DNA from: Coriobacteriia bacterium
GTDB taxonomy: Bacteria > Actinomycetota > Coriobacteriia > Anaerosomatales > Anaerosomataceae
Direction: 5' to 3'
NCBI GenBank assembly: GCA_030652115.1
Contig: JAUSBK010000008.1
Span: forward strand, 140,236 to 204,235
DNA length: 64,000 nucleotides
Shown here: positions 50,903 through 59,820 of the stretch, piece by piece
Layout: every line of letters begins with the position of its first letter
Position numbering within the stretch: position 1 is the first letter of the stretch
Position numbers and translations under genes: made by a program
The notes under the pieces: generated by a model
Told to the model about the DNA's origin: nothing
Databases searched by the model: none
The model's input: only the letters and a program-made list of their open reading frames with translations

Positions 50903-52465
50903 ATGCACAGTATCGGGTTCCGTCGTCGGTTCGCTCTTGTTGTAGTCATATGCATGGCGGTCGCCTGCTTGGCGCCTGTCAGTTCGGTAGCGGCAGCGAC
51001 TACGTGGGTCACCACGAAGCTCACCGACAATGCGCGGGAGGATGACGCCCCGAAGGTCTCTGGCGATCGCGTGGTGTGGATGGGCTACGACGGCACGGAT
51101 AATGAGATCTTCACCTGGAAGTTCGGTGACGCGAGCCCCACACAGCTCACCAGCAACTCCGTGGAGGACTTCAGCCCTGAGATCTCCGGCGACCGGGTGG
51201 TCTGGTTTGGAGACGACGGCTCGGACTACGAGATCTACACCTGGAAGGTCGGCGAGGCGGCTCCGAAGGCGCTCACCGACAACAGCGTCGAAGACAGGAA
51301 GCCGCGCATCTCTGGCGACCGCGTGGCTTGGGCTCAGTGGGCCGGGGGTGCCGACTATCACGCCTTCACCTGGAAGGTCGGCGACGCGGATCCCACGCAG
51401 ATCTCGAGCGAGCCGATCGATGCGGACTCTGTCCGGGTCTCCGGCAACCGCGTGGTCTGGATGGCGCCGGAGGCCACGGGCAACGTGATATGGCTGTGGA
51501 CTGCGGGTGACCTGAGCCCTATCGCTTTCTCCGGTATTCCGGCGGACAGCGTCGAGGCCCCTGAGATCTCCGGAGACCGTGTCGTCTGGCATGCCCCGGA
51601 TGGGGATGGCAACTATCAGGTCTTCACACGGAAAGTAGGAGACCCCGCTCCCACGCAACTCACGAACGATGATGCGCATGCCTGGGGTCCACAGGTCTCG
51701 GGCGACCGCGTCGTCTGGCTCGGCGAAGACGCCACGGATGTCGAGGTCTTCACCTGGACACCCGCTGGTGGCGTCGTGCAGATCACCAACAACGACGTGG
51801 AAGACCGCGAATGCCGGGTCTCGGGCGACCGTGTTGTATGGGCGACCGGCGGCGGGTCCGTCTACGAGATCGCCACGTGGAAGGCCGGCGACGCCGCTCC
51901 CACGATGGTCTCAAGCACCGGCAAGGCGAACAGCGAGCCTGATGTCTCGGGCGACCGCATCGCCTGGCGCTGTTACGACGGTTCGGACTACGAGATCTAC
52001 GCGGCGACCCCCACTCCCGTGGCCCTAGCGCCCGTCTACCGCTTCTACAACTTCACCAACAACACGCACTTCTTCACCTCGTCGCTCGACGAGGCGAACT
52101 CGGTCATCGTGAACTATCCGAAGGTGTTCCGGTACGAGGGCATCTGCTACTACACGAACCCCGCCAACAACACGCAGCCCCTCTACCGCTTCTACAACCG
52201 TGTGAGCGCGAGCCACTTCTACACCGCCTCGGCCGAGGAGGCGGCTCACATCATCGCCACCTGGCCGCACATCTTCACGCTCGACGGCCAGACCTACGCG
52301 GTGAACCCGGCGCCGGTCCCCAACAGCGTGCCGGTCTACCGGTTCTTCAACCTCACGAATGGCTCCCACTTCTACACCGCAAGCGCCGAAGAAGCCGACA
52401 TGGTGATCGCCACCTGGCCCACCATCTACCGCTTCGAGGGCCCGGCCTTCTGGCTCGGGCAGTAG
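50903..52465 (+). CDS. Secreted beta-propeller protein with C-terminal DUF5648-like repeats (paralogue 1)
   Basis: The 520 residues have a signal peptide (about 1-31, ending SSVAAAATT). Residues 34-375 hold eight units of about 42-48 residues centred on SGDRVVW.G.DG.D.EI.TWK, a WD40/TolB-like propeller. The C-terminal 145 residues are three repeats of the DUF5648 type: VYRFYN.TN..HF.T.S..E...V, with ATWP.I and EGPAFWLGQ. No membrane anchor or sorting motif is seen. It probably binds a surface or exported ligand. It follows secA by 80 nt; its leader has GTAGACACTGAGCA. Confidence 0.83.
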   Translation: MHSIGFRRRFALVVVICMAVACLAPVSSVAAATTWVTTKLTDNAREDDAPKVSGDRVVWMGYDGTDNEIFTWKFGDASPTQLTSNSVEDFSPEISGDRVVWFGDDGSDYEIYTWKVGEAAPKALTDNSVEDRKPRISGDRVAWAQWAGGADYHAFTWKVGDADPTQISSEPIDADSVRVSGNRVVWMAPEATGNVIWLWTAGDLSPIAFSGIPADSVEAPEISGDRVVWHAPDGDGNYQVFTRKVGDPAPTQLTNDDAHAWGPQVSGDRVVWLGEDATDVEVFTWTPAGGVVQITNNDVEDRECRVSGDRVVWATGGGSVYEIATWKAGDAAPTMVSSTGKANSEPDVSGDRIAWRCYDGSDYEIYAATPTPVALAPVYRFYNFTNNTHFFTSSLDEANSVIVNYPKVFRYEGICYYTNPANNTQPLYRFYNRVSASHFYTASAEEAAHIIATWPHIFTLDGQTYAVNPAPVPNSVPVYRFFNLTNGSHFYTASAEEADMVIATWPTIYRFEGPAFWLGQ

Positions 52466-52590
52466 GACCGGTTCGGAGCAACTGCGGGGCGTCTCTTCGG
52501 AGGCGCCCCGCTTGCGTGTGAGAGCGCTCATGGGAGTAGACTGAGCATCAGGCAGCGGACGGCAGGGGGTCGCCCGCACGGTGTCGAGGG
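52450..52590 (+). repeat. 141-bp intergenic direct repeat, copy 1
   Basis: Starts in the last codons of the first DUF5648 gene, includes the terminator, and runs to just before the next gene. It is nearly identical to 54502-54642 (constant 2052-bp offset); differences are clustered near its downstream end. It contains GGAGTAGACTGAGCATCAGGCAG, probably part of the promoter. Confidence 0.9.
52484..52511 (+). terminator. Terminator with UUCG loop after paralogue 1
   Basis: 12-bp stem 52484-52495/52500-52511 closed by a CUUCGG tetraloop. It lies inside the intergenic repeat and has an exact counterpart at 54536-54563. Confidence 0.8.
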
Positions 52591-52597
52591 GGCATCC

Positions 52598-54517
52598 ATG
52601 GCTCGCAGCGGGTTGAGGACTCACGATGGGCTCGTTCGGCTGTCGCGTCTGCTTGTGGTCGCCGCGCTGATGGCGGTGATGGTGCCAGTGGGGGTACCGG
52701 TCGCGAGCGCCCAGCCGCTGACCGCGGAAACGTACTGGGTGGACGCGATCAACGGCCTAAACACGAACCCGGGGACAGAGGTATTGCCGTTCGCGACGAT
52801 TACGTACGCCGCATCGGTATCTGATGCGCTCGACACGATCATGGTCGAGCCGGGCACCTACAACGGGGCGATCAACGAGGTCTTTCCGATCAGCTTGAAC
52901 GGACAATCGCTCAAGAGCACCGGTGGGGCCACCGTCACCACGATCCAGGGCAACGGAAGCCAGCAGCTTCTCTCCATTCTGGCGTGGGACGACGGCGATA
53001 GCCTCGAAGGCTTCACGATTCAGGACGGCGGCATTCCCGGCATCGCGGCTGTGGGCGTGAACCTGTCTACACCGACCGACGCCCTCACCGCACCGACGAT
53101 CACGGGCTGCACCTTCTTGAGCAACGATGGTGGTACGCTCGGTGGAGCGCTGAACGTGATTGTGGGCATGAACGCGGACGTCACGGTCTTCCAGAACACG
53201 TTCACCAACAACTCGGCCAGCTCCGGCGGAGCCATCAGGGCCACCGCGTACGGAAATCTGTACCTAGCGGAGAACGACTTCTTCAACAACACCGCAACGC
53301 AGGGAGGCGCGCTCAACCTGTACACCGGCAGTGGCGGTTACGTGGTCGTCGAGCACAACCTTCTGCAGGGCAACACCGCACCAACCGGCAGCGGCGGGGC
53401 CATCTACTGGCAGGGTGGCACATCCACTGCGCACCTGCTGCGCGGCAACACGATCTACAACAACGTCGCCGTGCACGGTGCTGGGATGTACCTCTATTGG
53501 GTCACCTTGGACGTCGAAGCGAACGAGTGCTCGGGCAACGCCGCCAGTGCATTCAGCGGCTTCGCGTATCTCGAACATTCCATCGTTTCCGCCAAGAGCA
53601 ACTACCTCGTGCAGAACTCCTCTACCTTTGGCGGCTCCGTCTGGACGGTCGACCCGAGTTCGACACTCACCGAGCTGAACGACACGGTCGTGGGCAACTT
53701 CGGGAGTTCGTACGCCACCCTGGCGGACGCCGTGTCCACGCTGACCGTGACGAACTGCATCTACTGGAATACCGACACGCCTGTTGAGATGGCGCATGCG
53801 GACAACCTTGCGTACTCGTGCTCCTCCGATGCCCGCACGACGCTGACGGGGGCCGGGAGCACGGTCGGCCTCGGCATGGTGTACGCCGACCCGCTCCTCA
53901 ACAGCGCGAATCTGCCTGCGCTGCTCGACACCTCGCCGTGCATCGACGCCGGCAGCTGGTTCGACCGAGCTGCATACGACTTCTTCGGCACGTCGATTCC
54001 GCAAGATGGTGACGGCGATCGTGTGGCGTGGGCCGACATCGGCTGCTACGAAGCGCCCGGCGTACCGCTGCCCACCGTCTACCCTGTCTACCGCTTCTAC
54101 AACTTCACCAACAACACGCACTTCTTCACGCCGTCGCTCGACGAGGCGAACTCGGTGATCGTCAACTACCCGAAGGTCTTCCGCTACGAGGGCATCGCCT
54201 ACTACACCAACCCGCTCAACAACACGCAGCCCCTCTACCGCTTCTACAACCGCGCAAGTGGGAGCCACTTCTACACGGCCTCTGCCGAGGAGGCTGCGCA
54301 CATCATCGCCACCTGGCCGCACATCTTCGCCCTTGACGGCCAGACCTACGCGGTGAACCCGGCGCCCGTGCTCTACAGCTATGCCGTGTTCCGCTTCTAC
54401 AACAAGACAAACGGCAGTCACTTCTACACCGCCAGCGCCGAAGAGGCGTACATCGTGAACACCAACTGGCCCCACATATACACCGACGAGGGCCCGGCTT
54501 TCTGGATCGGGCAGTAG
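52598..54517 (+). CDS. Secreted parallel beta-helix protein with DUF5648-like repeats (paralogue 2)
   Basis: The 639 residues have a signal peptide (about 16-40, ending PVASAQ). Residues 45-480 resemble a right-handed beta-helix with a DUF1565-like start (YWVDAINGLNTNPGTEVLPF) and repeated NNT/GG. elements (NNSASSGGAIRA, NNTATQGGAL, GNTAPTGSGGAIYW). The C-terminal 145 residues are three DUF5648-type repeats almost identical to paralogue 1. The N-terminal module differs completely from its neighbours, so the shared tail is probably a common targeting or binding module. Confidence 0.82.
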   Translation: MARSGLRTHDGLVRLSRLLVVAALMAVMVPVGVPVASAQPLTAETYWVDAINGLNTNPGTEVLPFATITYAASVSDALDTIMVEPGTYNGAINEVFPISLNGQSLKSTGGATVTTIQGNGSQQLLSILAWDDGDSLEGFTIQDGGIPGIAAVGVNLSTPTDALTAPTITGCTFLSNDGGTLGGALNVIVGMNADVTVFQNTFTNNSASSGGAIRATAYGNLYLAENDFFNNTATQGGALNLYTGSGGYVVVEHNLLQGNTAPTGSGGAIYWQGGTSTAHLLRGNTIYNNVAVHGAGMYLYWVTLDVEANECSGNAASAFSGFAYLEHSIVSAKSNYLVQNSSTFGGSVWTVDPSSTLTELNDTVVGNFGSSYATLADAVSTLTVTNCIYWNTDTPVEMAHADNLAYSCSSDARTTLTGAGSTVGLGMVYADPLLNSANLPALLDTSPCIDAGSWFDRAAYDFFGTSIPQDGDGDRVAWADIGCYEAPGVPLPTVYPVYRFYNFTNNTHFFTPSLDEANSVIVNYPKVFRYEGIAYYTNPLNNTQPLYRFYNRASGSHFYTASAEEAAHIIATWPHIFALDGQTYAVNPAPVLYSYAVFRFYNKTNGSHFYTASAEEAYIVNTNWPHIYTDEGPAFWIGQ

Positions 54518-54642
54518 GACCGGTTCGGAGCAACTGCGGGGCGTCTCTTCGGAGGCGCCCCGCTTGCGTGTGAGAGTGCTCATGGGAGTAGACTGAGCAT
54601 CAGGCAGCGGACGGCAGAGAGCCGCTCGCACGGTGTCGAGGG
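54502..54642 (+). repeat. 141-bp intergenic direct repeat, copy 2
   Basis: Second copy of 52450-52590. It spans the end of paralogue 2, its terminator and the leader of paralogue 3. Confidence 0.9.
54536..54563 (+). terminator. Terminator with UUCG loop after paralogue 2
   Basis: 12-bp stem 54536-54547/54552-54563 and TTCG loop, same sequence as 52484-52511. Confidence 0.8.
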
Positions 54643-54651
54643 AGAGATCCT

Positions 54652-55680
54652 ATGAGCGCCCAGCGTCGGCTCACGTTCGTCGTCCTACTCGGAGCGCTGC
54701 TGATCTTTGCCCTGGGGGCATCGTCCGCGTTCGGGGCGGTGGTGCTCGCGGACAGCTACTCCGAGACCAATCTCAGTGCCGTTATGGCCGTCAGCGATTT
54801 TAACTATCCGCAGTTGGGGCAGTCGTTCACCGCAATCGCCGGAACCCTTGATTCCGCGGCGTTCCCGCTCTCGGGGACCGATGCATCATCAGGGAACGCC
54901 TATGCCCTCCTGTACGCGCATTCGGAGACGTTTGGGACTACGGGCGTGCCGTCCGGGCCGCCTCTTGCCACGTCCTCGCCGGTGGATGTGACAACAATCC
55001 CCACGGCGGGAGGCTATCACCTGATCACCTTTGATTTTGACAACACGGTCCTGCTGGCCGCGGGAGAGAAGTACATGATCGCTCTTCAGTACTCGGGAAG
55101 CGCGACTGACCGCTTGTGGTGCGGAATCGACAACACTACTCCGACCCATCCGGGCAACTTTGCGTACATTCAAGGAGGTATCTGGCAGCCCGTGTCGTCG
55201 TACGACGCGCCTTTCTACGTGTATCAGACGCCGCCGGCGCCGGTGCCCGTCTACCGCTTCTTCAACCGCACGAACGGCACGCACTTCTACACCGACTCGG
55301 CGGCGGAGCGCGACATGGTGAACGCCACCTGGCCGCACATCTTCACCGACGAGGGTCCGACCTACTACACGTACCCGGCGAACAACTCCACGCAGCTCAC
55401 CCGCCTGTACAACATGGTGGCCGGCAGCCACTTCTACACCGCGGACGCCGCCGAGGCGGCAAACGCCCTGGCCACCTGGCCGAACGTGTTCCGTCTTGAT
55501 GGGGCGACCTACAAAGTGAACCCCGCGCCGGTTGCCAACAGCCTCCCGGTCTACCGCTTCTTCAACGTGGTCAACGGCAGTCACTTCTACACCTCCTCCG
55601 AGACCGAGAAGGCGCACGTACTGGCCACATGGCCGCACATCTACACTCTCGAGGGCCCGGCGTTCTGGATCGGGCTGTAG
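54652..55680 (+). CDS. Secreted protein with DUF5648-like repeats (paralogue 3)
   Basis: The 342 residues have a signal peptide (about 7-29, ending SSAFGA). Residues 35-190 form a beta-rich module with GQSFTAIAGTLDSAAFPLSG, PPLATSSPV and LAAGEKYMIALQYSG, resembling the domain that ends in choice-of-anchor proteins (tentative). Three DUF5648-type repeats occupy the last 145 residues (VYRFFNRTNGTHFYT, ATWPHIFTDEG, EGPAFWIGL); they are more diverged from paralogues 1 and 2 than those are from each other. ATG after GAGGGAGAG. Confidence 0.8.
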   Translation: MSAQRRLTFVVLLGALLIFALGASSAFGAVVLADSYSETNLSAVMAVSDFNYPQLGQSFTAIAGTLDSAAFPLSGTDASSGNAYALLYAHSETFGTTGVPSGPPLATSSPVDVTTIPTAGGYHLITFDFDNTVLLAAGEKYMIALQYSGSATDRLWCGIDNTTPTHPGNFAYIQGGIWQPVSSYDAPFYVYQTPPAPVPVYRFFNRTNGTHFYTDSAAERDMVNATWPHIFTDEGPTYYTYPANNSTQLTRLYNMVAGSHFYTADAAEAANALATWPNVFRLDGATYKVNPAPVANSLPVYRFFNVVNGSHFYTSSETEKAHVLATWPHIYTLEGPAFWIGL

Positions 55681-55689
55681 TGCTACAAT
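55681..55689 (+). promoter_or_regulatory. Extended -10 promoter of prfB
   Basis: TGC-TACAAT begins at the base after the stop of paralogue 3, 52 nt before the prfB start. Confidence 0.5.
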
Positions 55690-55741
55690 CCGTCTGCCCG
55701 GGGCGCCTTCCCGGCGCTCCCGGACACGGACGGAACCTCCT

Positions 55742-56866
55742 GTGATCGAAGATCGCAACGCGGACATCCAGGTGCTACGCGAGCGCGTAGCGCACATCGC
55801 CGAGTACCTGCATCTCGATGAAAAGCGCACCGAGCTCGCCGCGCTCGAGGAGCGCACCACGGCGCCCGCCTTCTGGGACGATCAATCGCAGGCGCAGCAG
55901 GTGATGGCGCAAGCCTCCGGCCTCCGGGACGAGATCGAGGGTTACGAGTCGCTCGTCGACGCGCTCGACGAGATCGAAGTCGCCAACGAGCTTGCGGTGG
56001 CCGAGGCCGACGAGGAACTCGGCGCCGAGACGGTCGCAGGTCTGAAGGACCTCACGCGTGCCACCAACAACCTCGAGCTCGCGACCTGGTTCACCGGCGA
56101 GTTCGACCATGGCGACGCGCTTGTCACCATCCTGCCCGGCCAGGGCGGCCTCGAGGCCCAGGACTGGGCCGAGATGCTCATGAAGATGCTCGTCAAGTAC
56201 GCCGGCAACCGGAAGTGGAAGGTCGACGTGCACGACGCGCCGGCCGGTGTGGAACTCGGCATCGACCGTGCCGTGTTCACCATCCACGGCCGCAATGCGT
56301 ACGGCATGCTCACCTCGGAAAACGGCGTGCATCGCCTGGTGCGCATCAGCCCCACCGACGAGAAGAAGCGCCGCCAGACCACCTTCGCGCGCGTGGAGAT
56401 CCTGCCCGTGCTTCCCGACAGTGTGGTCCTCGAGATCCGCGACGAGGACATCCGCGTCGATGTGTACCGTTCAAGCGGCCCCGGTGGCCAGAGCGTGAAC
56501 ACCACCGACTCGGCGGTTCGCATAACGCACATGCCGAGCGGTCTCGTGGTCACCTGCCAGAACGAGAAGAGCCAGCTCAAGAACAAAGAAACGGCGATGA
56601 AGATCCTGCGCTCGCGCCTCTACGAGCTCGAGGAGGCCAAGCGCCTCGCCGAGCTCGATGCGCTCAAGGGCGAACGCCAGGAGATCTCTTTCGGCAGCCA
56701 AATCCGCAACTACGTGCTGTACCCGTACCAGATGGTGAAGGACGTGCGTACGGGCGTCGAGACGGGCGACGTGAACGGCGTACTCGATGGTGACCTGGAC
56801 GAGTTCGTCATCGGCTATCATCGCTGGAGGGTCTCCGAGGAGCAGGGCGCGCTGGCAGGGTCCTAA
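55742..56866 (+). CDS. prfB: Peptide chain release factor 2 with SPT tripeptide
   Basis: The start at GTG 55742 gives 374 residues; an upstream open frame inside paralogue 3 is spurious. The catalytic GGQ (248-250) lies in [20 protein letters not shown]. The codon-recognition loop reads RISPTDEKKRRQTTF, with S203-P204-T205 where RF2 usually has SPF. The start-proximal LHLDEKRTEL region reads through without the usual programmed frameshift. It is RF2, not a second RF1, because the serine and surrounding helix match RF2. AACCTCCT upstream is not a standard ribosome site. Confidence 0.95.
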   Translation: MIEDRNADIQVLRERVAHIAEYLHLDEKRTELAALEERTTAPAFWDDQSQAQQVMAQASGLRDEIEGYESLVDALDEIEVANELAVAEADEELGAETVAGLKDLTRATNNLELATWFTGEFDHGDALVTILPGQGGLEAQDWAEMLMKMLVKYAGNRKWKVDVHDAPAGVELGIDRAVFTIHGRNAYGMLTSENGVHRLVRISPTDEKKRRQTTFARVEILPVLPDSVVLEIRDEDIRVDVYRSSGPGGQSVNTTDSAVRITHMPSGLVVTCQNEKSQLKNKETAMKILRSRLYELEEAKRLAELDALKGERQEISFGSQIRNYVLYPYQMVKDVRTGVETGDVNGVLDGDLDEFVIGYHRWRVSEEQGALAGS

Positions 56867-56889
56867 CGACGCGCGAGGGAGGCGGGGAC

Positions 56890-57810
56890 GTGGCGAAAGA
56901 AGCGAAGCGCGGACTCGCGATGGTGAACCCGTCTGCCGTGCTCAAGAGCCGGCGCGTGCGCGACTACGCACTCATGACCCTCGGCATCCTCATCGTTGCA
57001 TGGGGCCTCAACGCGTTCCTCATCCCCAACAAGCTGGCCGCCGGTGGCGTGTCGGGCCTGGCCACGGTCTTCTACTACCTGTTCCAGGACAGGTTCGGCG
57101 TGACGGTGCCCATCGGACTGCAAATGCTCGTCATGAACGGCATCCTGCTCGTCATCGGCATCCGCGCCAAGGGCTGGCGCTATGGCGCCCGGACCGTGTA
57201 CGGCATGGTGCTGCTGTCGCTTGCGGTGGACCTGCTCGCTCCGTTCGTGCCACATCTGGCTGCGCACGACCAGTTGCTCGCGGTGCTCTATGGCGGTGCA
57301 GTCACTGGCGTGGGCATGGGACTCGTCTTCAAGGCGCGTGGCAACACCGGCGGCACCGACATCGTGGCGCAGCTGCTGGTGGAGAAGGTCAACCTCGGCG
57401 TCGGGCAGCTCATGCTGCTTGCCGATGCCGTGGTGACCTTGGTGGCGGCGCTCGTCCTCGGCCCGGACCTGGCGCTCTACGGCGCGGTCGCCGTGTTCAT
57501 CATGGGCGCCGTGATCGATGTGGTGCAGGAGGGCCTGTCGGTCGAGAAGGCGGCCTTCATCATTTGCGACGAGCCCGGCCGAGTGGCCGACGCAGTCATG
57601 CATCAGCTCGGCAGGGGCGCGACCGGCATCATGGCGCGCGGACTCTACTCCTCCGACCCGCGCGAGATGGTCTTCACCGTGGTCTCACGGCGCGAGATCG
57701 ACGCGCTCAAGGCGCTCGTTCATGCTGTGGATCCAAAGGCGTTCGTGGTGATCGCCAACGTGCACGAGGCACTCGGCGAAGGATTCAAAGAGATAGGGGC
57801 GGGGCTATGA
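56890..57810 (+). CDS. YitT family membrane protein with DUF2179 domain
   Basis: The 306 residues have five or six membrane segments (about 20-200) and a C-terminal DUF2179 domain (about 205-300) with KAAFIICDEPGRVADAV, RGATGIMARGLYS and VFTVVSRREIDALKALV. KARGNTGGTDIVAQL is typical. GTG start after GAGGGAGGCGG. YitT proteins are widespread and their transport role is unclear. The stop codon overlaps the next gene by 4 nt (ATGA). Confidence 0.9.
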   Translation: MAKEAKRGLAMVNPSAVLKSRRVRDYALMTLGILIVAWGLNAFLIPNKLAAGGVSGLATVFYYLFQDRFGVTVPIGLQMLVMNGILLVIGIRAKGWRYGARTVYGMVLLSLAVDLLAPFVPHLAAHDQLLAVLYGGAVTGVGMGLVFKARGNTGGTDIVAQLLVEKVNLGVGQLMLLADAVVTLVAALVLGPDLALYGAVAVFIMGAVIDVVQEGLSVEKAAFIICDEPGRVADAVMHQLGRGATGIMARGLYSSDPREMVFTVVSRREIDALKALVHAVDPKAFVVIANVHEALGEGFKEIGAGL

Positions 57811-58712
57811 CGCATGCGGCACTGGTGGCGTCCATCGCGGCGCACGCGGCGCAGATGCGCTACGACATCATCGAGATGATCGCCGAGGCCGGCAGCGGCC
57901 ACCCGGGCGGGTCGCTCTCGGCGGCCGATATCGTGGCCACCCTGTACTGGGGCGTCATGCGTCACAACCCTGCCTCGCCCGACTGGCCCGAGCGCGACCG
58001 CTTCGTGCTCTCCAAGGGTCACGCCGCGCCGGTGCTCTACGCCGCCCTCGCCGGCGCCGGCTACTTCGGCCGCGACCACCTGAAGACGCTCCGCAAGCTC
58101 GGCAGCATGCTGCAGGGGCACCCTGACGCACGCAAGTGCACCGGCATCGAGGTCTCCACCGGCTCGCTCGGACAGGGGCTGGCGATCGCAAACGGCATGG
58201 CGCTCGCGCTCCGGATGGATGGCAACCCGGCGCGCGTGTTTTGCCTCCTCGGCGACGGCGAGCTGCAGGAAGGCGAGGTGTGGGAGGCCGCGATGTTCGC
58301 GCCGCACCACGGTCTCGACCACGTGGTGGCCGTCGTGGACCACAACGGGCTGCAGATCGACGGCGCATGCACCGACGTGATGTGCCTCGGCGAGGTGGCC
58401 GAGAAGCTCCACGCCTTCGGCTGGGAGGTCCGCGAGTGCGACGGACACGACGTCGAGGCGCTGCTTGAGGCGCTCTCCGAGCCGCCGATGACCGAAGGCG
58501 TGCCGGTCGCCATCGTGGCGTACACGGTGAAGGGGAAGGGCGTGTCGTTCATGGAGGGCGATGCCGGCTGGCACGGCAAGTCACCCAACGCCGAGCAGAC
58601 CGCCACCGCGCTCGAGGAACTCGGCGCGGTGCGGGGACAGGCGGCAGGGGCGCTCGAGGCCGCCGTCGGGTCGCTCCTGACCGACGAGTCGCCGTCCGAA
58701 GGGGGGTCGTAA
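57807..58712 (+). CDS. Transketolase, N-terminal subunit
   Basis: The start at ATG 57807 gives 301 residues (a longer open frame overlaps the YitT gene in another frame and is spurious). TPP-binding motif GDGELQEGEVWEAAMF and the substrate histidines in AGSGHPGGSLSAADIV and SKGHAAPVLYAALA are visible. It is half of a split transketolase; the partner follows directly. Together they perform two-carbon ketol transfer in the pentose phosphate pathway, in line with rpiB in this window. Confidence 0.93.
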   Translation: MTHAALVASIAAHAAQMRYDIIEMIAEAGSGHPGGSLSAADIVATLYWGVMRHNPASPDWPERDRFVLSKGHAAPVLYAALAGAGYFGRDHLKTLRKLGSMLQGHPDARKCTGIEVSTGSLGQGLAIANGMALALRMDGNPARVFCLLGDGELQEGEVWEAAMFAPHHGLDHVVAVVDHNGLQIDGACTDVMCLGEVAEKLHAFGWEVRECDGHDVEALLEALSEPPMTEGVPVAIVAYTVKGKGVSFMEGDAGWHGKSPNAEQTATALEELGAVRGQAAGALEAAVGSLLTDESPSEGGS

Positions 58713-59654
58713 GTGAGCGAGAAGCGCGCAACGCGCGAAGCGCTCGGCGAGACCCTCGTCGAGCTTGTGGCCGAAGGCGTGGATGTGGTCGCGGTGGATG
58801 CGGACCTTTCCGGCTCCACCACTACCGCCAAGCTCGCCAAGGCCCACCCGGACCGCTTCTTCAATGTGGGCATCGCCGAGCAGAACATGATCGGCACAGC
58901 CGCCGGGCTGGCGGTCGAGGGCAAGATCCCGTTCACCGGCAGCTTCGCGGTCTTCGCCACCGGCCGCGCGTACGATCAAGTGCGCAACACCGTGTGTTAC
59001 GGCGGGCTCAACGTGAAGCTCGCGCCCACGCACGCGGGAATCACCGTCGGTCCCGACGGCGGCAGCCACCAGATGCTCGAGGACATCGCGCTCATGCGCG
59101 TGCTCCCGGACATGCGTGTGCTCGTCCCGGCCGATTACGTGGCGGCCAAGGCCGCCATCCGTCTCGCCGCGGCCACGCCGGGCCCGTTCTACATCCGCCT
59201 GGGCAGGGCCGCCGTACCGGTCATCTACGACGAGGAGTACCGTTTCGAGCTAGGTGCGGCGCGCGTACTCCGCGAGGGCGTGCATGTCACGCTCGCCGCA
59301 TGCGGCGTGATGGTCGAGCAGGCGCTCGCGGCTGCCGAGGAACTCGAACTCGAAGGCATCCATGCCGAGGTGCTCGACATCGCCACGATCAAGCCGCTGC
59401 CAGCCGAAGCCATCGCTGCCTCGGCGCGTAAGACCGGTGCGGTCGTGACCTGCGAGGAGCATTCGATCATCGGCGGACTGGGTTCTGCTGTCGCCGAGGC
59501 GCTCGGCGAGCTCGCGCCCGTGCCGCTGGTGCGTGTGGGCGTGAGGGACGTCTTCGGGACCTCCGGCGAGCCGGCCGAGCTGATGGCGCACTTCGGCCTC
59601 ACGGGCGCCGACATCGCAGCAGCTGCGAGGGAGTTGCTCTCGCGTCGGAAGTAG
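58713..59654 (+). CDS. Transketolase, C-terminal subunit
   Basis: In the 313 residues the pyrimidine-binding domain includes VVAVDADLSGSTTTAKLAK and FFNVGIAEQNMIGTAAGLA with the catalytic-type Glu, and the C-terminal domain ends with DVFGTSGEPAELMAHFGL. GTG start abutting the N-terminal gene. The split two-gene form is common in Coriobacteriia, Archaea and Clostridia. Confidence 0.93.
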   Translation: MSEKRATREALGETLVELVAEGVDVVAVDADLSGSTTTAKLAKAHPDRFFNVGIAEQNMIGTAAGLAVEGKIPFTGSFAVFATGRAYDQVRNTVCYGGLNVKLAPTHAGITVGPDGGSHQMLEDIALMRVLPDMRVLVPADYVAAKAAIRLAAATPGPFYIRLGRAAVPVIYDEEYRFELGAARVLREGVHVTLAACGVMVEQALAAAEELELEGIHAEVLDIATIKPLPAEAIAASARKTGAVVTCEEHSIIGGLGSAVAEALGELAPVPLVRVGVRDVFGTSGEPAELMAHFGLTGADIAAAARELLSRRK

Positions 59655-59820
59655 GCCGCCCCGAAACGGCACGTCGCGTGCTTCTCCAGATGCGGCCCGT
59701 GCGTGCGCGGCGAATTCGGAAGACGTGTGGATTTGGTGACGGACGGGGTCAGCGGGCGTCCGAACGGGCGCGTTCTGCTAGACTATCGCGGGAATCGTCG
59801 CATGGATATGGAGCACCCCT

